Assembly: GCA_041494275.1 (NCBI GenBank)
Contig: JBGQAM010000053.1
Location: forward strand, 1-11,617
Direction of reading: 5' to 3'
DNA from: COMBO-56-21 sp041494275
GTDB lineage: Archaea > Thermoplasmatota > Thermoplasmata > UBA10834
DNA: 11,617 nucleotides
Positions 1 to 7,845 of this stretch are shown in pieces (the stretch's first letter is position 1; the number at the start of each line of letters is the position of its first letter). Both the position numbers and the translations under genes were made by a program. The notes beneath the pieces are model-generated. The model worked only from the letters and a program-made list of their open reading frames with translations, did no database searches and had not been told where the DNA came from.

Positions 1-951
1 AGGGACCTGGAGTGGTTGCTCGACGAATACGACAAGGGTAACAAGTTCACACTATACACAGGCAGAGGGCCGTCGGGTCCGATACACCTGGGACACCTGA
101 TGCCGTGGGCGTTCACGAAGTACCTCCAGGACACCTTCAAGGTGAAGCTGTGGTTCCAGCTCACGGATGATGAGAAGTTCATGTTCTACGACCGCTTGAC
201 ACTTGAAGAGTGCAAGACTTGGGGCTATGAGAACGCCTTGGACATCATCGCGCTCGGATTCGACCCCAAGCTGACGAACATCTTCCTCGACACCGAGTAC
301 ATCAAGACGATGTATCCGTTGGCAGTCAAGGCAGCGAAGAAGATCAATTTCTCGACCATCAAGGCGGTGTTCGGGTTTGACAACTCGAACAACATCGGAA
401 GCATCTTCTTCACCAGCATCCAGACTGTGCCGTGCTTCCTGGAATCGATGGAGCAGGGCAAGAAGGTCCCTTGCCTCATACCTTGCGGCATAGACCAAGA
501 CCCGCACTTCAGGATCACGAGAGACATCGCTGAAGGTCTCGGTTATTTCAAGCCCGCGCTCATCCACGCGAAGCTGATGCCCTCGCTCCAGGGCGCCGAG
601 AAGATGTCCACGTCCACAGGGACAGACATGACGATCTTCACCACCGATGACAAGAAAACGGTGAAGAAGAAGATCGGGAACGCCTTCACCGGCGGACGCG
701 TCTCCGTCGAAGAGCAGAAGAAGCTTGGAGGAGACCCAGATATCTGTTCCGTGCATGCCTACAACGCCTACTTCTTCGAGCCTTATGACAAGAAGCTTGC
801 GAAGCTCTACTCGGACTGCAAGACCGGTAGGATGATGTGCGGCGAGTGCAAGAACCTCCTCTTCGAAAAAGTCTGGAAGTTCCTCGAGGAGCACCAGAAG
901 AGAAGGCTGAAGGCCAAGGATGTCATCGAGGACTTCTTCGTGAGGGACTGA
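1..951 (+). CDS. trpS: Tryptophan--tRNA ligase, archaeal/eukaryotic type (5' end cut by window)
   Basis: Class I aminoacyl-tRNA synthetase that charges tRNA-Trp in the cytoplasm. The frame is open from base 1, so the true start lies upstream; about 316 codons are visible, and archaeal TrpRS is usually somewhat longer, so an N-terminal segment is missing. The HIGH signature reads HLGH (bases 85-96) within a GPSGPIHLGHL context. The KMSKS loop reads KMSTS (bases 601-615). Between them is IPCGIDQDPHFR (bases 478-513), a signature of archaeal and eukaryotic TrpRS that separates it from the bacterial type and from TyrRS. The C-terminal MCGECK element near base 835 also fits this family. It ends in TGA, and the next gene starts 3 bases later, so the two are probably co-transcribed. 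The Thr in KMSTS is an ordinary variation. The family call is secure. Confidence 0.95.
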   Translation, partial: RDLEWLLDEYDKGNKFTLYTGRGPSGPIHLGHLMPWAFTKYLQDTFKVKLWFQLTDDEKFMFYDRLTLEECKTWGYENALDIIALGFDPKLTNIFLDTEYIKTMYPLAVKAAKKINFSTIKAVFGFDNSNNIGSIFFTSIQTVPCFLESMEQGKKVPCLIPCGIDQDPHFRITRDIAEGLGYFKPALIHAKLMPSLQGAEKMSTSTGTDMTIFTTDDKKTVKKKIGNAFTGGRVSVEEQKKLGGDPDICSVHAYNAYFFEPYDKKLAKLYSDCKTGRMMCGECKNLLFEKVWKFLEEHQKRRLKAKDVIEDFFVRD

Positions 952-954
952 GCG

Positions 955-1338
955 TTGAGACTGAAGCGGATCGCCACGGTTATCAACGGAGTGACTGCAA
1001 CACCCGACGATTGGGATCGAGTGAGGTCGAAGCTGGTTTTCGAGAAGAAATTCGTGGAAGGCCTTTATAGGCTTGACCATTTCAAACACATCTGGGTAAT
1101 CTTTGGCTTCAACCGCATGCGCAGGACCATGATGAAGAGCCATCCGCAGCACAACCTGAAGAAGCCTCAGGTGGGAATATTCGCGAGTCGGTCCCCCGCC
1201 AGGCCGAACAAACTCGGTCTCACACTCGTTCAGCTCATAAGCGTGAGACGGAACGTCGTGACAGTGAAGGGCCTTGATGCGTTCGACGGAAGCCCCGTCT
1301 ACGACATCAAGCCGTGGGAAGAAGAGATAGATTATTGA
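955..1338 (+). CDS. trmO: TrmO/TsaA-family tRNA (m6t6A37) methyltransferase-like protein
   Basis: 127-residue protein of the TrmO (TsaA, YaeB-like) family. Characterised members use S-adenosylmethionine to methylate N6-threonylcarbamoyladenosine at tRNA position 37, giving m6t6A. The family core is plain: GIFASRSPARPNKLGLT at residues 74-90, followed by a VKGLDAFDGSPVYDIKPW stretch at 104-121. The protein is about the length of the minimal domain and lacks the C-terminal extension of the longer bacterial enzyme. The start is TTG, 3 bases after the trpS stop, with a GTGAGG stretch about 9 bases upstream (940-945) inside the trpS end; starting here gives the expected beginning RLKRIATVING. Most family members have Pro-Ile after RPN, whereas this one has Lys-Leu. 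The family is clear. The exact tRNA target is inferred, though the position directly behind trpS suits a tRNA role. Confidence 0.87.
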   Translation: MRLKRIATVINGVTATPDDWDRVRSKLVFEKKFVEGLYRLDHFKHIWVIFGFNRMRRTMMKSHPQHNLKKPQVGIFASRSPARPNKLGLTLVQLISVRRNVVTVKGLDAFDGSPVYDIKPWEEEIDY

Positions 1339-1360
1339 GCGGCCAGTCTGTTCCGGAAAA

Positions 1361-1370
1361 GTACATAAAC
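1361..1370 (+). promoter_or_regulatory. TATA-like box for pheS
   Basis: The sequence GTACATAAAC is an A/T-rich patch in a G/C-rich surrounding, centred about 28 bases upstream of the pheS ATG. That spacing puts the transcription start at or next to the start codon, and no Shine-Dalgarno sequence lies just before the ATG, which fits a leaderless archaeal mRNA. It is judged by eye only. Confidence 0.5.
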
Positions 1371-1393
1371 GAACCCCCCGATGAGGCCTCGGC

Positions 1394-2923
1394 ATGTCAG
1401 AGAAGGATGTCATCGAGCAATTGAACTTCTTCGAGAAGAAGGTTCTGAAGGCCCTGCACGAGCTGAAACGGGCGAGCCCGGAAGAGGTTCGGAAGATGAG
1501 CGGACTCGGTCAGCTCGTCGAGGTCATGAACGCATCCTCATGGTTGCAGGCAAAAGGCCTCGTGAAGATAGATGAGGTCATCATGAGGAGCTATTCGCTG
1601 AAGAAGCCCCAAGCCGCATCCCGTCCGCTCCCCGAGAGGGTGGCAATCGAAGTGCTCTCAAAGGATCACAAAGGTAAGGGGTCGATGGCCGATCTCAAGA
1701 GGAGCGGAAGGCTGAAGGATGAGGAAATCGCGATTGCGCTTGGCTGGATTAAGAAGAAGGGCTGGGGCGATGTGACCAAACACGGAACCGACACTATCAT
1801 CTCTTTGACCGGGAAAGGGACGGCAGCTCTTCACGCGAAAGGAGAGGACGAACTTCTAATAGAGAAGCTCGCAAAGACTGAAGTCAGCGAGACCGACGCC
1901 AAGATTGAGACCATCGAGATGCTGAAGCAGCGCAAGGACATAATCAACGAGAAACACACCTCAACAAGAACCATATCGCTCACAGATTATGGCAAGACGA
2001 TAGCGGCCCTTGATCTAAAGATCAGAGAAGAGGTCGCGCAGCTCACGCCGGAGCTCATACAGTCCGGCAGATGGCGTGATATCGAGGTCAGGAAGTACGA
2101 TGTCAATGCGTTCGCGCCGATGATCCACGGAGGACGGAAGCACCCTCTGACAATCCAACTCGAGAAGGTCAGGTCGATCTTCCTCAACATGGGATTCACG
2201 GAAGTCACAGGTCAGTTCGTGGAGAGCGCGTTCTGGAACATGGACGTGCTTTTCACAGCTCAGGATCACCCCGCCAGAGAACTACAGGATACTTTCTACA
2301 TCAAGAATCCGGAGAGGCTCAGCCTCTCCGACGACGAAGAACTCGTGGACAAGGTGAAGCAGGTCCATGAGAACGGGTGGACGACCGGATCGCTAGGCTG
2401 GAGGTACAAGTGGAGCAGGGCGGAGGCGGAGAGAGCCCTCCTGCGAACCCACACGACCGTCAATAGCGTTAGGTACATCGCGAAGCATCCAAAGCCTCCG
2501 TTCAAGGTCTTCTGCATCGGCAGGATCTTCAGGAACGAGGCGATGGACTCTACCCATTTGCCGGAGTTCACGCAGATAGAAGGTATCGTGTGCGAGAAGG
2601 GCGCGAACTTCGACATGCTCTGCGGCCTACTCAAGGAATTCTACTCGCGCATGGGAATACCCAAGATCAGGATTCGGCCCGCCTACTTTCCGTACACAGA
2701 ACCATCCCTAGAGGTCGAGTTCTACTGGAACGGCCAGTGGATGGAATTGGGAGGAGCGGGTGTGTTTAGACCTGAAGTCACTGCGGCTTTGGGCGTGGAC
2801 GAGCCTGTTCTCGCATGGGGCCTGGGTTTCGAGAGGCTCGCGATGCTGGTATGGGGCCTGAAGGACATCAGAGACATCTACGTATCCGATGTGGACTGGC
2901 TCAAGAGCGTCCCGCAGATCTGA
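1394..2923 (+). CDS. pheS: Phenylalanine--tRNA ligase alpha subunit
   Basis: Catalytic alpha subunit (509 residues) of the heterotetrameric class II synthetase that charges tRNA-Phe. The length and the long N-terminal part of winged-helix-like modules (about residues 1-220) fit the archaeal/eukaryotic type. The class II core follows: a motif 1 region around HPLTIQLEKVR (250-260), motif 2 as GRIFRNEAMDSTHLPEF (376-392), the substrate-pocket stretch FPYTEPS (432-438), and motif 3 as GLGFERLAML (476-485). The ATG at 1394 follows a TATA-like box at leaderless spacing. The gene ends in tandem stops, TGA TAG. The beta subunit gene pheT, which this enzyme needs, is not next to it or anywhere else in the window, so it must lie elsewhere. 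The call is secure. Confidence 0.97.
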   Translation: MSEKDVIEQLNFFEKKVLKALHELKRASPEEVRKMSGLGQLVEVMNASSWLQAKGLVKIDEVIMRSYSLKKPQAASRPLPERVAIEVLSKDHKGKGSMADLKRSGRLKDEEIAIALGWIKKKGWGDVTKHGTDTIISLTGKGTAALHAKGEDELLIEKLAKTEVSETDAKIETIEMLKQRKDIINEKHTSTRTISLTDYGKTIAALDLKIREEVAQLTPELIQSGRWRDIEVRKYDVNAFAPMIHGGRKHPLTIQLEKVRSIFLNMGFTEVTGQFVESAFWNMDVLFTAQDHPARELQDTFYIKNPERLSLSDDEELVDKVKQVHENGWTTGSLGWRYKWSRAEAERALLRTHTTVNSVRYIAKHPKPPFKVFCIGRIFRNEAMDSTHLPEFTQIEGIVCEKGANFDMLCGLLKEFYSRMGIPKIRIRPAYFPYTEPSLEVEFYWNGQWMELGGAGVFRPEVTAALGVDEPVLAWGLGFERLAMLVWGLKDIRDIYVSDVDWLKSVPQI

Positions 2924-2990
2924 TAGCATCCGGATTCTATGAGGAAAAACCATATCTACGATGCAGACTCTACTAAGAAGGGAGCGTTTC

Positions 2991-2999
2991 GAGGAGGAG
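2991..2999 (+). promoter_or_regulatory. Shine-Dalgarno site that fixes the start of the secreted protein
   Basis: GAGGAGGAG ends 5 bases before the ATG at 3005 and is the strongest ribosome binding site in the window. It supports that ATG over the in-frame ATG at 2939, which would put 22 charged or polar residues in front of a good signal peptide. A weak A/T-rich patch at about 2949-2957 (ACCATATCT) could be the promoter, which would leave a leader of roughly 25 bases. Confidence 0.7.
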
Positions 3000-3004
3000 T
3001 TCAG

Positions 3005-3970
3005 ATGGCGTGGAAAAGAGCGTTGGTGTTGTGCGCAGGGCTAGCTGTGTTCATGAGCATTCTCGCCGCCCCGGTCTCGGCGGCGACGGTCGAGTGGAAC
3101 GTTGGCGACTTCTGGGAATATGGCTGGAGCGCAACGGAAGAAGGAATGGCGCTCTCCGGCAATATGAGGATGGAGGTCGCTAGAACTACCTCGGTACAGG
3201 TTGGGGGACAGAGCCACGAGGCTTTCGTCCTTGATATCTCGGGCGACGGAAGCGTGACAGGGACTTTCGATGCGATTACCGTGTCCGGGACTGTGACAAT
3301 GTCGGGTTCACAGACGAGACTCGCATCCAACTTCAGCGTAGTGTCTATGACCTTGATCATGAGCATTTCAGTAGCTGCAACTGGAGTGTCGATGACCATG
3401 GACATGGGAGTTGAGCAGGTCGCGGCTTCTCCGATGATGGATCTGCCTGCTTCTGAGAACCTGACTCTGGGAGCGACTTTCGTGACCCACACTTCCTTAA
3501 CGTCGACGACCTGGTTCAACGTGCTCGGATCAAACCAGACTGATTCGATGACCACGTCGGTGGATTCGAGCATCACGGTTGCGGCCACAAATGTGTCGAC
3601 TACTACTGATGCAGGGACGTTCTCGTGTGCCAAGCTGGCCGTGACATCGGACGGGGTCGGACCTGCCTACTACTACTACTCGCCGAAGGTGGGCAACTAT
3701 GTCAAGATCTCGGGCGCAGGTAGCTTGGATCAATCGGCGTTCGCCGGCTTTGGAGACATCGTCCTGAAGGACTACAAGTATGGCGGTTCCGGTGGCGGAA
3801 TAGCATCGTTCTTCACCGGCAAGAACCTGTGGGTCTCCGCACTCCTCATCGTGATTGTAGTGGCACTGATCGCCCTAGTCATTGCGATGAAGATGAGAAG
3901 GACACCAGCGACACTCCAGCAGCAGCCCCAGGGCCAGAATCTGCCTCCGCCACCACCGCCGACGAACTGA
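3005..3970 (+). CDS. Unrecognised secreted protein with C-terminal membrane anchor and polyproline tail
   Basis: 321 residues; I do not recognise the family. Residues 1-26 form a signal peptide: a Lys-Arg at the N-terminus, a hydrophobic core, and a likely cut after PVSA. Residues 27 to about 270 would be extracytoplasmic. This part is rich in Ser, Thr, Val and Gly with alternating hydrophobics, suggesting beta structure, and carries four N-glycosylation sequons (NFS 109, NLT 152, NQT 177, NVS 196). A YYYYSPKVGNYVKI element at 222-235 resembles strands of large extracytoplasmic beta-sheet proteins such as DUF3108, but that is only a weak resemblance. A glycine-rich hinge (260-265) precedes a transmembrane helix at about 275-296. 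A short basic, Gln-rich cytoplasmic tail ends in six prolines. It has its own ribosome binding site and converges on the STAND ATPase gene, 45 bases away. Its function is unknown; a surface or envelope protein is likely. Confidence 0.85.
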   Translation: MAWKRALVLCAGLAVFMSILAAPVSAATVEWNVGDFWEYGWSATEEGMALSGNMRMEVARTTSVQVGGQSHEAFVLDISGDGSVTGTFDAITVSGTVTMSGSQTRLASNFSVVSMTLIMSISVAATGVSMTMDMGVEQVAASPMMDLPASENLTLGATFVTHTSLTSTTWFNVLGSNQTDSMTTSVDSSITVAATNVSTTTDAGTFSCAKLAVTSDGVGPAYYYYSPKVGNYVKISGAGSLDQSAFAGFGDIVLKDYKYGGSGGGIASFFTGKNLWVSALLIVIVVALIALVIAMKMRRTPATLQQQPQGQNLPPPPPPTN

Positions 3971-4015
3971 ATCTCTGCGGTAGGCGAGAATACCACTCCG
4001 CCCTCACCATGAGGA

Positions 4016-6439
4016 CTATCGGAGCCGCGCGAGTTCCAGCTCCGTCTTCGACACGAGGTCCTTGGCGCCAACCTGGTCGAAGAGCGACCTGGACTCCTCC
4101 AATTGCCTCCTTGCGCCATCAAGGTCGCCTGCCAGAGCCTTCAGCTGAGCGAACTCCATCTTCCTCATGCCCAGGCTCCTTTGGACATCCATCCCATCGA
4201 GGGCGGCAATGCTCTCGTAGAAGTACTCCTCGCTCGCCTTCCAGTTCTTGCAGAATCGCTCCGCCATGCCTAGGTTCGCGTATACCGCGGACATCCCGAG
4301 TCTGTCGTCCAGCTCTGAAAAGATGTCCAGCGCTCGGAAGCAGTGCTCCTTTGCGAGCTCCGCCGATCCTGACTTGATGAGCTCCTCGGCCAGCGAGGTC
4401 AGCGCATGGGCCTTGGCACGAGGCTGACCGGTTTCATCAGCAAGTCGGATTGCGTTTTCCAGATGCAGCTTCGCCTCGCCAGAACGGCCAAGGAAGGCGC
4501 ACGCGATGCCCATGTTGACATAAACATTCGTCAAGTCGACAGGACCGAATCCGGCGGCGCATTTCGAGAAGTGCTCGATCGCATCATCGTACATTCCTCG
4601 GCTTATGAAGACATTGCCCAGCTCCAGGTGAGCAAGAAGCATTCCCTTGGAGTCCATAGAAGCCAATGCATCCACCGCGCTCCTCTCCAACAGTTCCTGG
4701 GCCTTCGAGTAGTTGCCGAGCTTGTTCTCAATCACGCCGAGACCCCGCAGCGCTTTCGCTCTGACATCAGGGATATCTTTCGCCTCATCCAACGCCTCAG
4801 AGAACAACTTGGAGGCATTCTTGAGCTCACCCTTCTTACTCTTGATCTTGCCCATTTCGACAAGGGCCTCTGCGCCAAGCCTGCTCTCACCCTCTCTGGA
4901 TATCTTCTCGAGCAGAGTCCATGCAGCGTCGTACTCTCCCACCAGGCTGGCGGTACGCGCCTTGAGCAGCATCACGGAATGCGCATACTTTGGCTTCGAC
5001 CCCTCGAAGAACGATATAGTCTCCCAAAGACGTTGGACATTCCCCTCGGCGAGCAGTTCCTCGCTCATCCTGGACATCATAATCTCAGCCTCGAGCGCTC
5101 GGTTCGCGCGGATCAGGTGGAACAGCCTCTCCTGTGGGTTGTCGGCTTTGAGATAGTGATCTGCGGCAATGCTATGCCACCTTGCCCGCTCCTCCTTTGT
5201 CATCGAGCTGTAGACAAAATCGCGGAGGGACGCATGGATCTCGAATCTTCCCGGAGCGACTTCCCTGAGCATCGAACCGCGCTTCGCCTGACGCAGCTCT
5301 CTTGGAATCGCATCCGCTGAGAATGGCTGCTGGAAGAGAGAAGCGAACTGAAGCAGAAACTTCTCATCTTCGGGAAGGTCGGCATAGAATTTCTCCTCGA
5401 AGAATCTAGCGACCTGGTATTTCGCGCCCGTTGGACTGGACTCAGTAACCATTTCGAGCGATAGCGGGTGGCCATGTGTCACGCGGGCCAGTTCATCCGC
5501 GATCGACCCTTCGATATTCCGAGACCTAAGCAGCTCGAGCGCTGCCTTCTTCTCAAGGCCTCCGAGCTCTATCTCTATGACTTCCTTTCTCGCGACCATA
5601 TCCGACGAGTCGTAGAATTTCGGACTTGCCTCTGACGTAGCGATCAGCTTGGCTGAGCCGCTGCTATGCCTGAGCATCTTGAGGAACTCTTGGAGGTTGT
5701 CGGAGGCGTCCACATCGTCGAGCACGAGCGTGTATCCGTTCTCAGCCAACTCCTCGTTCAGCAGGAAACTCAGCTCGCCGAGTTCGAATTTCCCCGAGGC
5801 GAGATATGTTGCGAGCCTCCTGCTGCTGTTCTCGGCGAAAAACCTGCCGAGCGCGTCTGCAAGAGTCCGAGGTACGTCCCAAGGTTTCGCGGAATACCAG
5901 AAAACCCTCTGCCCCGACAAACCTGACACTACCTTCGCGACGAGAGTGGTCTTGCCTATGCCAGCTATCCCTCGGATCGAGAGAACCTTCAGAGTCGGGG
6001 AGGCCAATGCTTGGTTGACCGCATCAAGTTCCTTCCCGCGGCCGAAGAAGTCTCTCACCGTCGGCAGAGGTGAAGAGCGCCTGATGGATCTGGTTCTAGA
6101 TGTCGATTCCGGGGACACCTTCGCGGGATCGACCATAGGCGTGATGGAGTTGTCTTTGACGTACTGGAGAACATCGGCTGCCTTCGACTTGCCGTTCGTC
6201 GTGAGGAAGTATACCTTTCGTCTCGCCTTTCCCTTCCGAACGTGTTTCAGAGTCTCGTCCACGATTCCGGAAGCCTTCAGCTTCTTGAGCTCGATTGCCG
6301 CATGTGCCCGCGAGATTGAACAAGCCTGCGAGATTCCGTCCTGGGTGACATCGAACGGTGCTTCGTACTTGTCCTCGTACTTCACGTAGTTGTTCAGATG
6401 ATACAGAATACGTTCAGAGACGGTCAGTTCACCAGCCAT
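4016..6439 (-). CDS. STAND-type signalling ATPase: winged helix, NB-ARC-like NTPase, TPR repeats
   Basis: 807-residue multidomain protein. Residues 5-90 form a winged-helix-like DNA-binding domain (recognition region about 31-62, basic wing KGKARRKVYFLT 69-80). A Ser/Arg-rich linker (about 105-127) follows. The NTPase begins at FFGRGKELDAV. It has Walker A GIAGIGKTT (157-165), Walker B TLVLDDVD (237-244), a sensor-like KLIATSE (264-270) and the HGHPL motif (322-326) that marks STAND/NB-ARC ATPases. A second helical or winged region spans about 345-430. From about 485 to 807 there are roughly seven TPR-like helical pairs, for example around 527-552, 601-627 and 637-663. Such proteins act as switches: the repeats sense a ligand, ATP-driven oligomerisation follows, and the terminal domain acts. 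With a winged helix as the terminal domain, transcription control is likeliest (compare MalT); a defence role is possible but no toxic effector domain is seen. The ATG has GGTGGAGG just upstream and a TATA box. Confidence 0.9.
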   Translation of the reverse strand: MAGELTVSERILYHLNNYVKYEDKYEAPFDVTQDGISQACSISRAHAAIELKKLKASGIVDETLKHVRKGKARRKVYFLTTNGKSKAADVLQYVKDNSITPMVDPAKVSPESTSRTRSIRRSSPLPTVRDFFGRGKELDAVNQALASPTLKVLSIRGIAGIGKTTLVAKVVSGLSGQRVFWYSAKPWDVPRTLADALGRFFAENSSRRLATYLASGKFELGELSFLLNEELAENGYTLVLDDVDASDNLQEFLKMLRHSSGSAKLIATSEASPKFYDSSDMVARKEVIEIELGGLEKKAALELLRSRNIEGSIADELARVTHGHPLSLEMVTESSPTGAKYQVARFFEEKFYADLPEDEKFLLQFASLFQQPFSADAIPRELRQAKRGSMLREVAPGRFEIHASLRDFVYSSMTKEERARWHSIAADHYLKADNPQERLFHLIRANRALEAEIMMSRMSEELLAEGNVQRLWETISFFEGSKPKYAHSVMLLKARTASLVGEYDAAWTLLEKISREGESRLGAEALVEMGKIKSKKGELKNASKLFSEALDEAKDIPDVRAKALRGLGVIENKLGNYSKAQELLERSAVDALASMDSKGMLLAHLELGNVFISRGMYDDAIEHFSKCAAGFGPVDLTNVYVNMGIACAFLGRSGEAKLHLENAIRLADETGQPRAKAHALTSLAEELIKSGSAELAKEHCFRALDIFSELDDRLGMSAVYANLGMAERFCKNWKASEEYFYESIAALDGMDVQRSLGMRKMEFAQLKALAGDLDGARRQLEESRSLFDQVGAKDLVSKTELELARLR

Positions 6440-6474
6440 GCCTCCACCTTGCGTCCGAAGAGACCTAGGTAACG

Positions 6475-6484
6475 ATATTTAAAG
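6475..6484 (-). promoter_or_regulatory. TATA box for the STAND ATPase gene
   Basis: The minus strand reads CTTTAAATAT, the clearest A/T-rich patch in the 89-base gap between the transporter and ATPase genes. It is centred about 40 bases before the ATG, which predicts a start near 6453 and a leader of 10-15 bases that includes the GGTGGAGG ribosome binding site (about 6440-6447). The ATPase can therefore be expressed independently of the two minus-strand genes upstream of it. Confidence 0.6.
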
Positions 6485-6528
6485 ACAATTGCTACATGCT
6501 GTCGGCGACGAGAGACATCTTGGCCGAG

Positions 6529-7845
6529 TCATGCGCTTTCCTTCTCGGGTATGGGCCTAGGTTTCTCCTTCACCAGCATGAGGACCAGCGTCACCGTGAA
6601 AATACCAAGGCCGCCGGATATGAGGAACGGCACCATCGTGCCTGAGAACGGATCCGGGAGACCGATGTCCTTGGCGAAGAATGCATCGAGCAGCAGGCCC
6701 CCCATGGGTGCGCCGAGGACAGAGCCAAAGTTCGACATGGATTCGAGCATCCCGATTAGCCTTCCTCGGACCGCTTCCGGAACGGTGTCCGCCTGAAGCG
6801 CTCTCAGGGCAGGGCTGGACACCTGGAACGCCATGCTCCGCATCGCTAGCAACAAGATAATCACGAGCAGCACGCCGCCGAACGGGATGAGAATTGTTCC
6901 CACAAATGATAGGTAGCCGCCTATGACGAACAACTTCTTTCGGCCAATCCGATCTGAGAGCCGCCCGGCCGGAAACGCGACCAAGGCTCCGAGGCCCATG
7001 GCCGTACCGATGATGATGGAAATGATGTCCGCCTCGAGCTTGGGGTATTCCAGCAGTAGAAAGAGTGCCATGAGCGGGCCGATGCTTGCGAAAGAGAACC
7101 CCTCCATGGCGGCATTCGCATAGAGCACTTTGAGGTTCCTGTGGCCCTGCTTATCCATACCGTCTGGCCGGATGAGTTTCCCAAAGGATATCTTGGGACG
7201 GTCTTTTGCGGGGGATCTTGCATCCGTCACATTCGCCCAGACCATGACTGCTCCGATCAATGCGACGATTGCTGTGAAGTAGAACGGGAATTTGAAGCTG
7301 TCCGTCACGGAAAAGCCGAGATACTCTTCCGCCACGAAGTACAGTCCACCGCCTATGAACGGACCGACGACCATCCCGAGGTTCGAGGCCATCACGATCT
7401 TGCCGAGGGATGCTCCCCGGCTGGCAACTGGACAGGAATCTATGACGAGCGCTTCGCTGACGGGCCAGACCATCGCGCTCGCCACGCCTTGCAGACCTCG
7501 AACCAGCGTGAGCCCGGGCCATGATGTGGGGACAGTGAAAAGGACTGCGAGCAAAGCGTAGAGGAAGCTGCCGATCAGTATGAGCCGCTTCCTTCCGACC
7601 CTATCCGATAGGTTGCCGAAAGGAGCTGCCAGGATTGCTCTTGTGAGGACAAAAGACGAGAATAGTATACCGACCTCCAGGCCTCCCCCGCCGAGAAGCT
7701 TCACGTACTGCGGGAAGAGGGGCATTATCAGTCCGAAGCCGAGGCTGATGATGAAATCGAGTGAAGCTAGGTAGTTCACGTTCTTTCTCGCTTCGCTCTC
7801 ACTCAACAGACACGAGTTCAAGAGAACCCTACCTCGACGAGCCAA
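6529..7845 (-). CDS. MFS transporter (12-helix, drug/metabolite efflux type)
   Basis: Major facilitator superfamily membrane protein, 438 residues from the first possible start. It shows the twofold repeat of the family. Motif A appears in both halves, as GNLSDRVGRKRL (77-88) after helix 2 and as GRLSDRIGRKKL (294-305) after helix 8. A longer charged central loop (about 207-235) separates the two six-helix bundles. The proline and glycine-rich segment around 155-167 (NLGMVVGPFIGGG) resembles the motif C of antiporters, which suggests export. The substrate cannot be read from the sequence. The TTG at 7845 directly abuts the stop of the MetE-like gene. An in-frame TTG at 7821 has GAGGT nine bases before it (7831-7835) and is an equally good or better start, removing eight residues. 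Tight linkage to the MetE-like gene implies one transcript and possibly a substrate linked to methionine or one-carbon metabolism, which is only a guess. Confidence 0.9.
   Translation of the reverse strand: MARRGRVLLNSCLLSESEARKNVNYLASLDFIISLGFGLIMPLFPQYVKLLGGGGLEVGILFSSFVLTRAILAAPFGNLSDRVGRKRLILIGSFLYALLAVLFTVPTSWPGLTLVRGLQGVASAMVWPVSEALVIDSCPVASRGASLGKIVMASNLGMVVGPFIGGGLYFVAEEYLGFSVTDSFKFPFYFTAIVALIGAVMVWANVTDARSPAKDRPKISFGKLIRPDGMDKQGHRNLKVLYANAAMEGFSFASIGPLMALFLLLEYPKLEADIISIIIGTAMGLGALVAFPAGRLSDRIGRKKLFVIGGYLSFVGTILIPFGGVLLVIILLLAMRSMAFQVSSPALRALQADTVPEAVRGRLIGMLESMSNFGSVLGAPMGGLLLDAFFAKDIGLPDPFSGTMVPFLISGGLGIFTVTLVLMLVKEKPRPIPEKESA

Noticed and set aside
52..1413. A 453-codon open frame on the minus strand opposite trpS and the TrmO-family gene
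   Set aside because: It lies wholly antisense to two genes with clear family motifs and into the start of pheS. Its composition (rich in Leu, Glu, Val, His and Arg) is what the complement of a Lys/Glu-rich, G/C-ending gene gives, and I recognise no domain in it.
2939..3004. An in-frame upstream ATG for the secreted protein
   Set aside because: It would add 22 polar residues before a well-formed signal peptide, and it lacks a ribosome binding site; GAGGAGGAG sits before the ATG at 3005.
3001..3633. A 210-codon minus-strand open frame opposite the secreted protein
   Set aside because: It mirrors the Ser/Thr/Val codons of the sense gene, which has a signal peptide, anchor and ribosome binding site.
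3971..4015. Possible terminator between the convergent secreted protein and ATPase genes
   Set aside because: There is no T-rich run on either strand and no stable stem-loop visible in these 45 bases.
4406..5320. A 304-codon open frame on the plus strand opposite the STAND ATPase
   Set aside because: It is the complement of the TPR coding region. The ATPase frame has continuous domains and a promoter, whereas this frame has no recognisable motif or ribosome binding site.
5649..6389. A 246-codon Ser-rich open frame on the plus strand opposite the ATPase N-terminal half
   Set aside because: It is antisense to the Walker A, Walker B and winged-helix coding region. The Ser/Phe-rich content is an artefact of complementing Lys/Glu/Arg codons.
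6440..6528. Possible RNA gene in the gap between transporter and ATPase genes
   Set aside because: At 89 bases it holds the ATPase TATA box and ribosome binding site. I see no tRNA T-loop sequence and no convincing hairpin.
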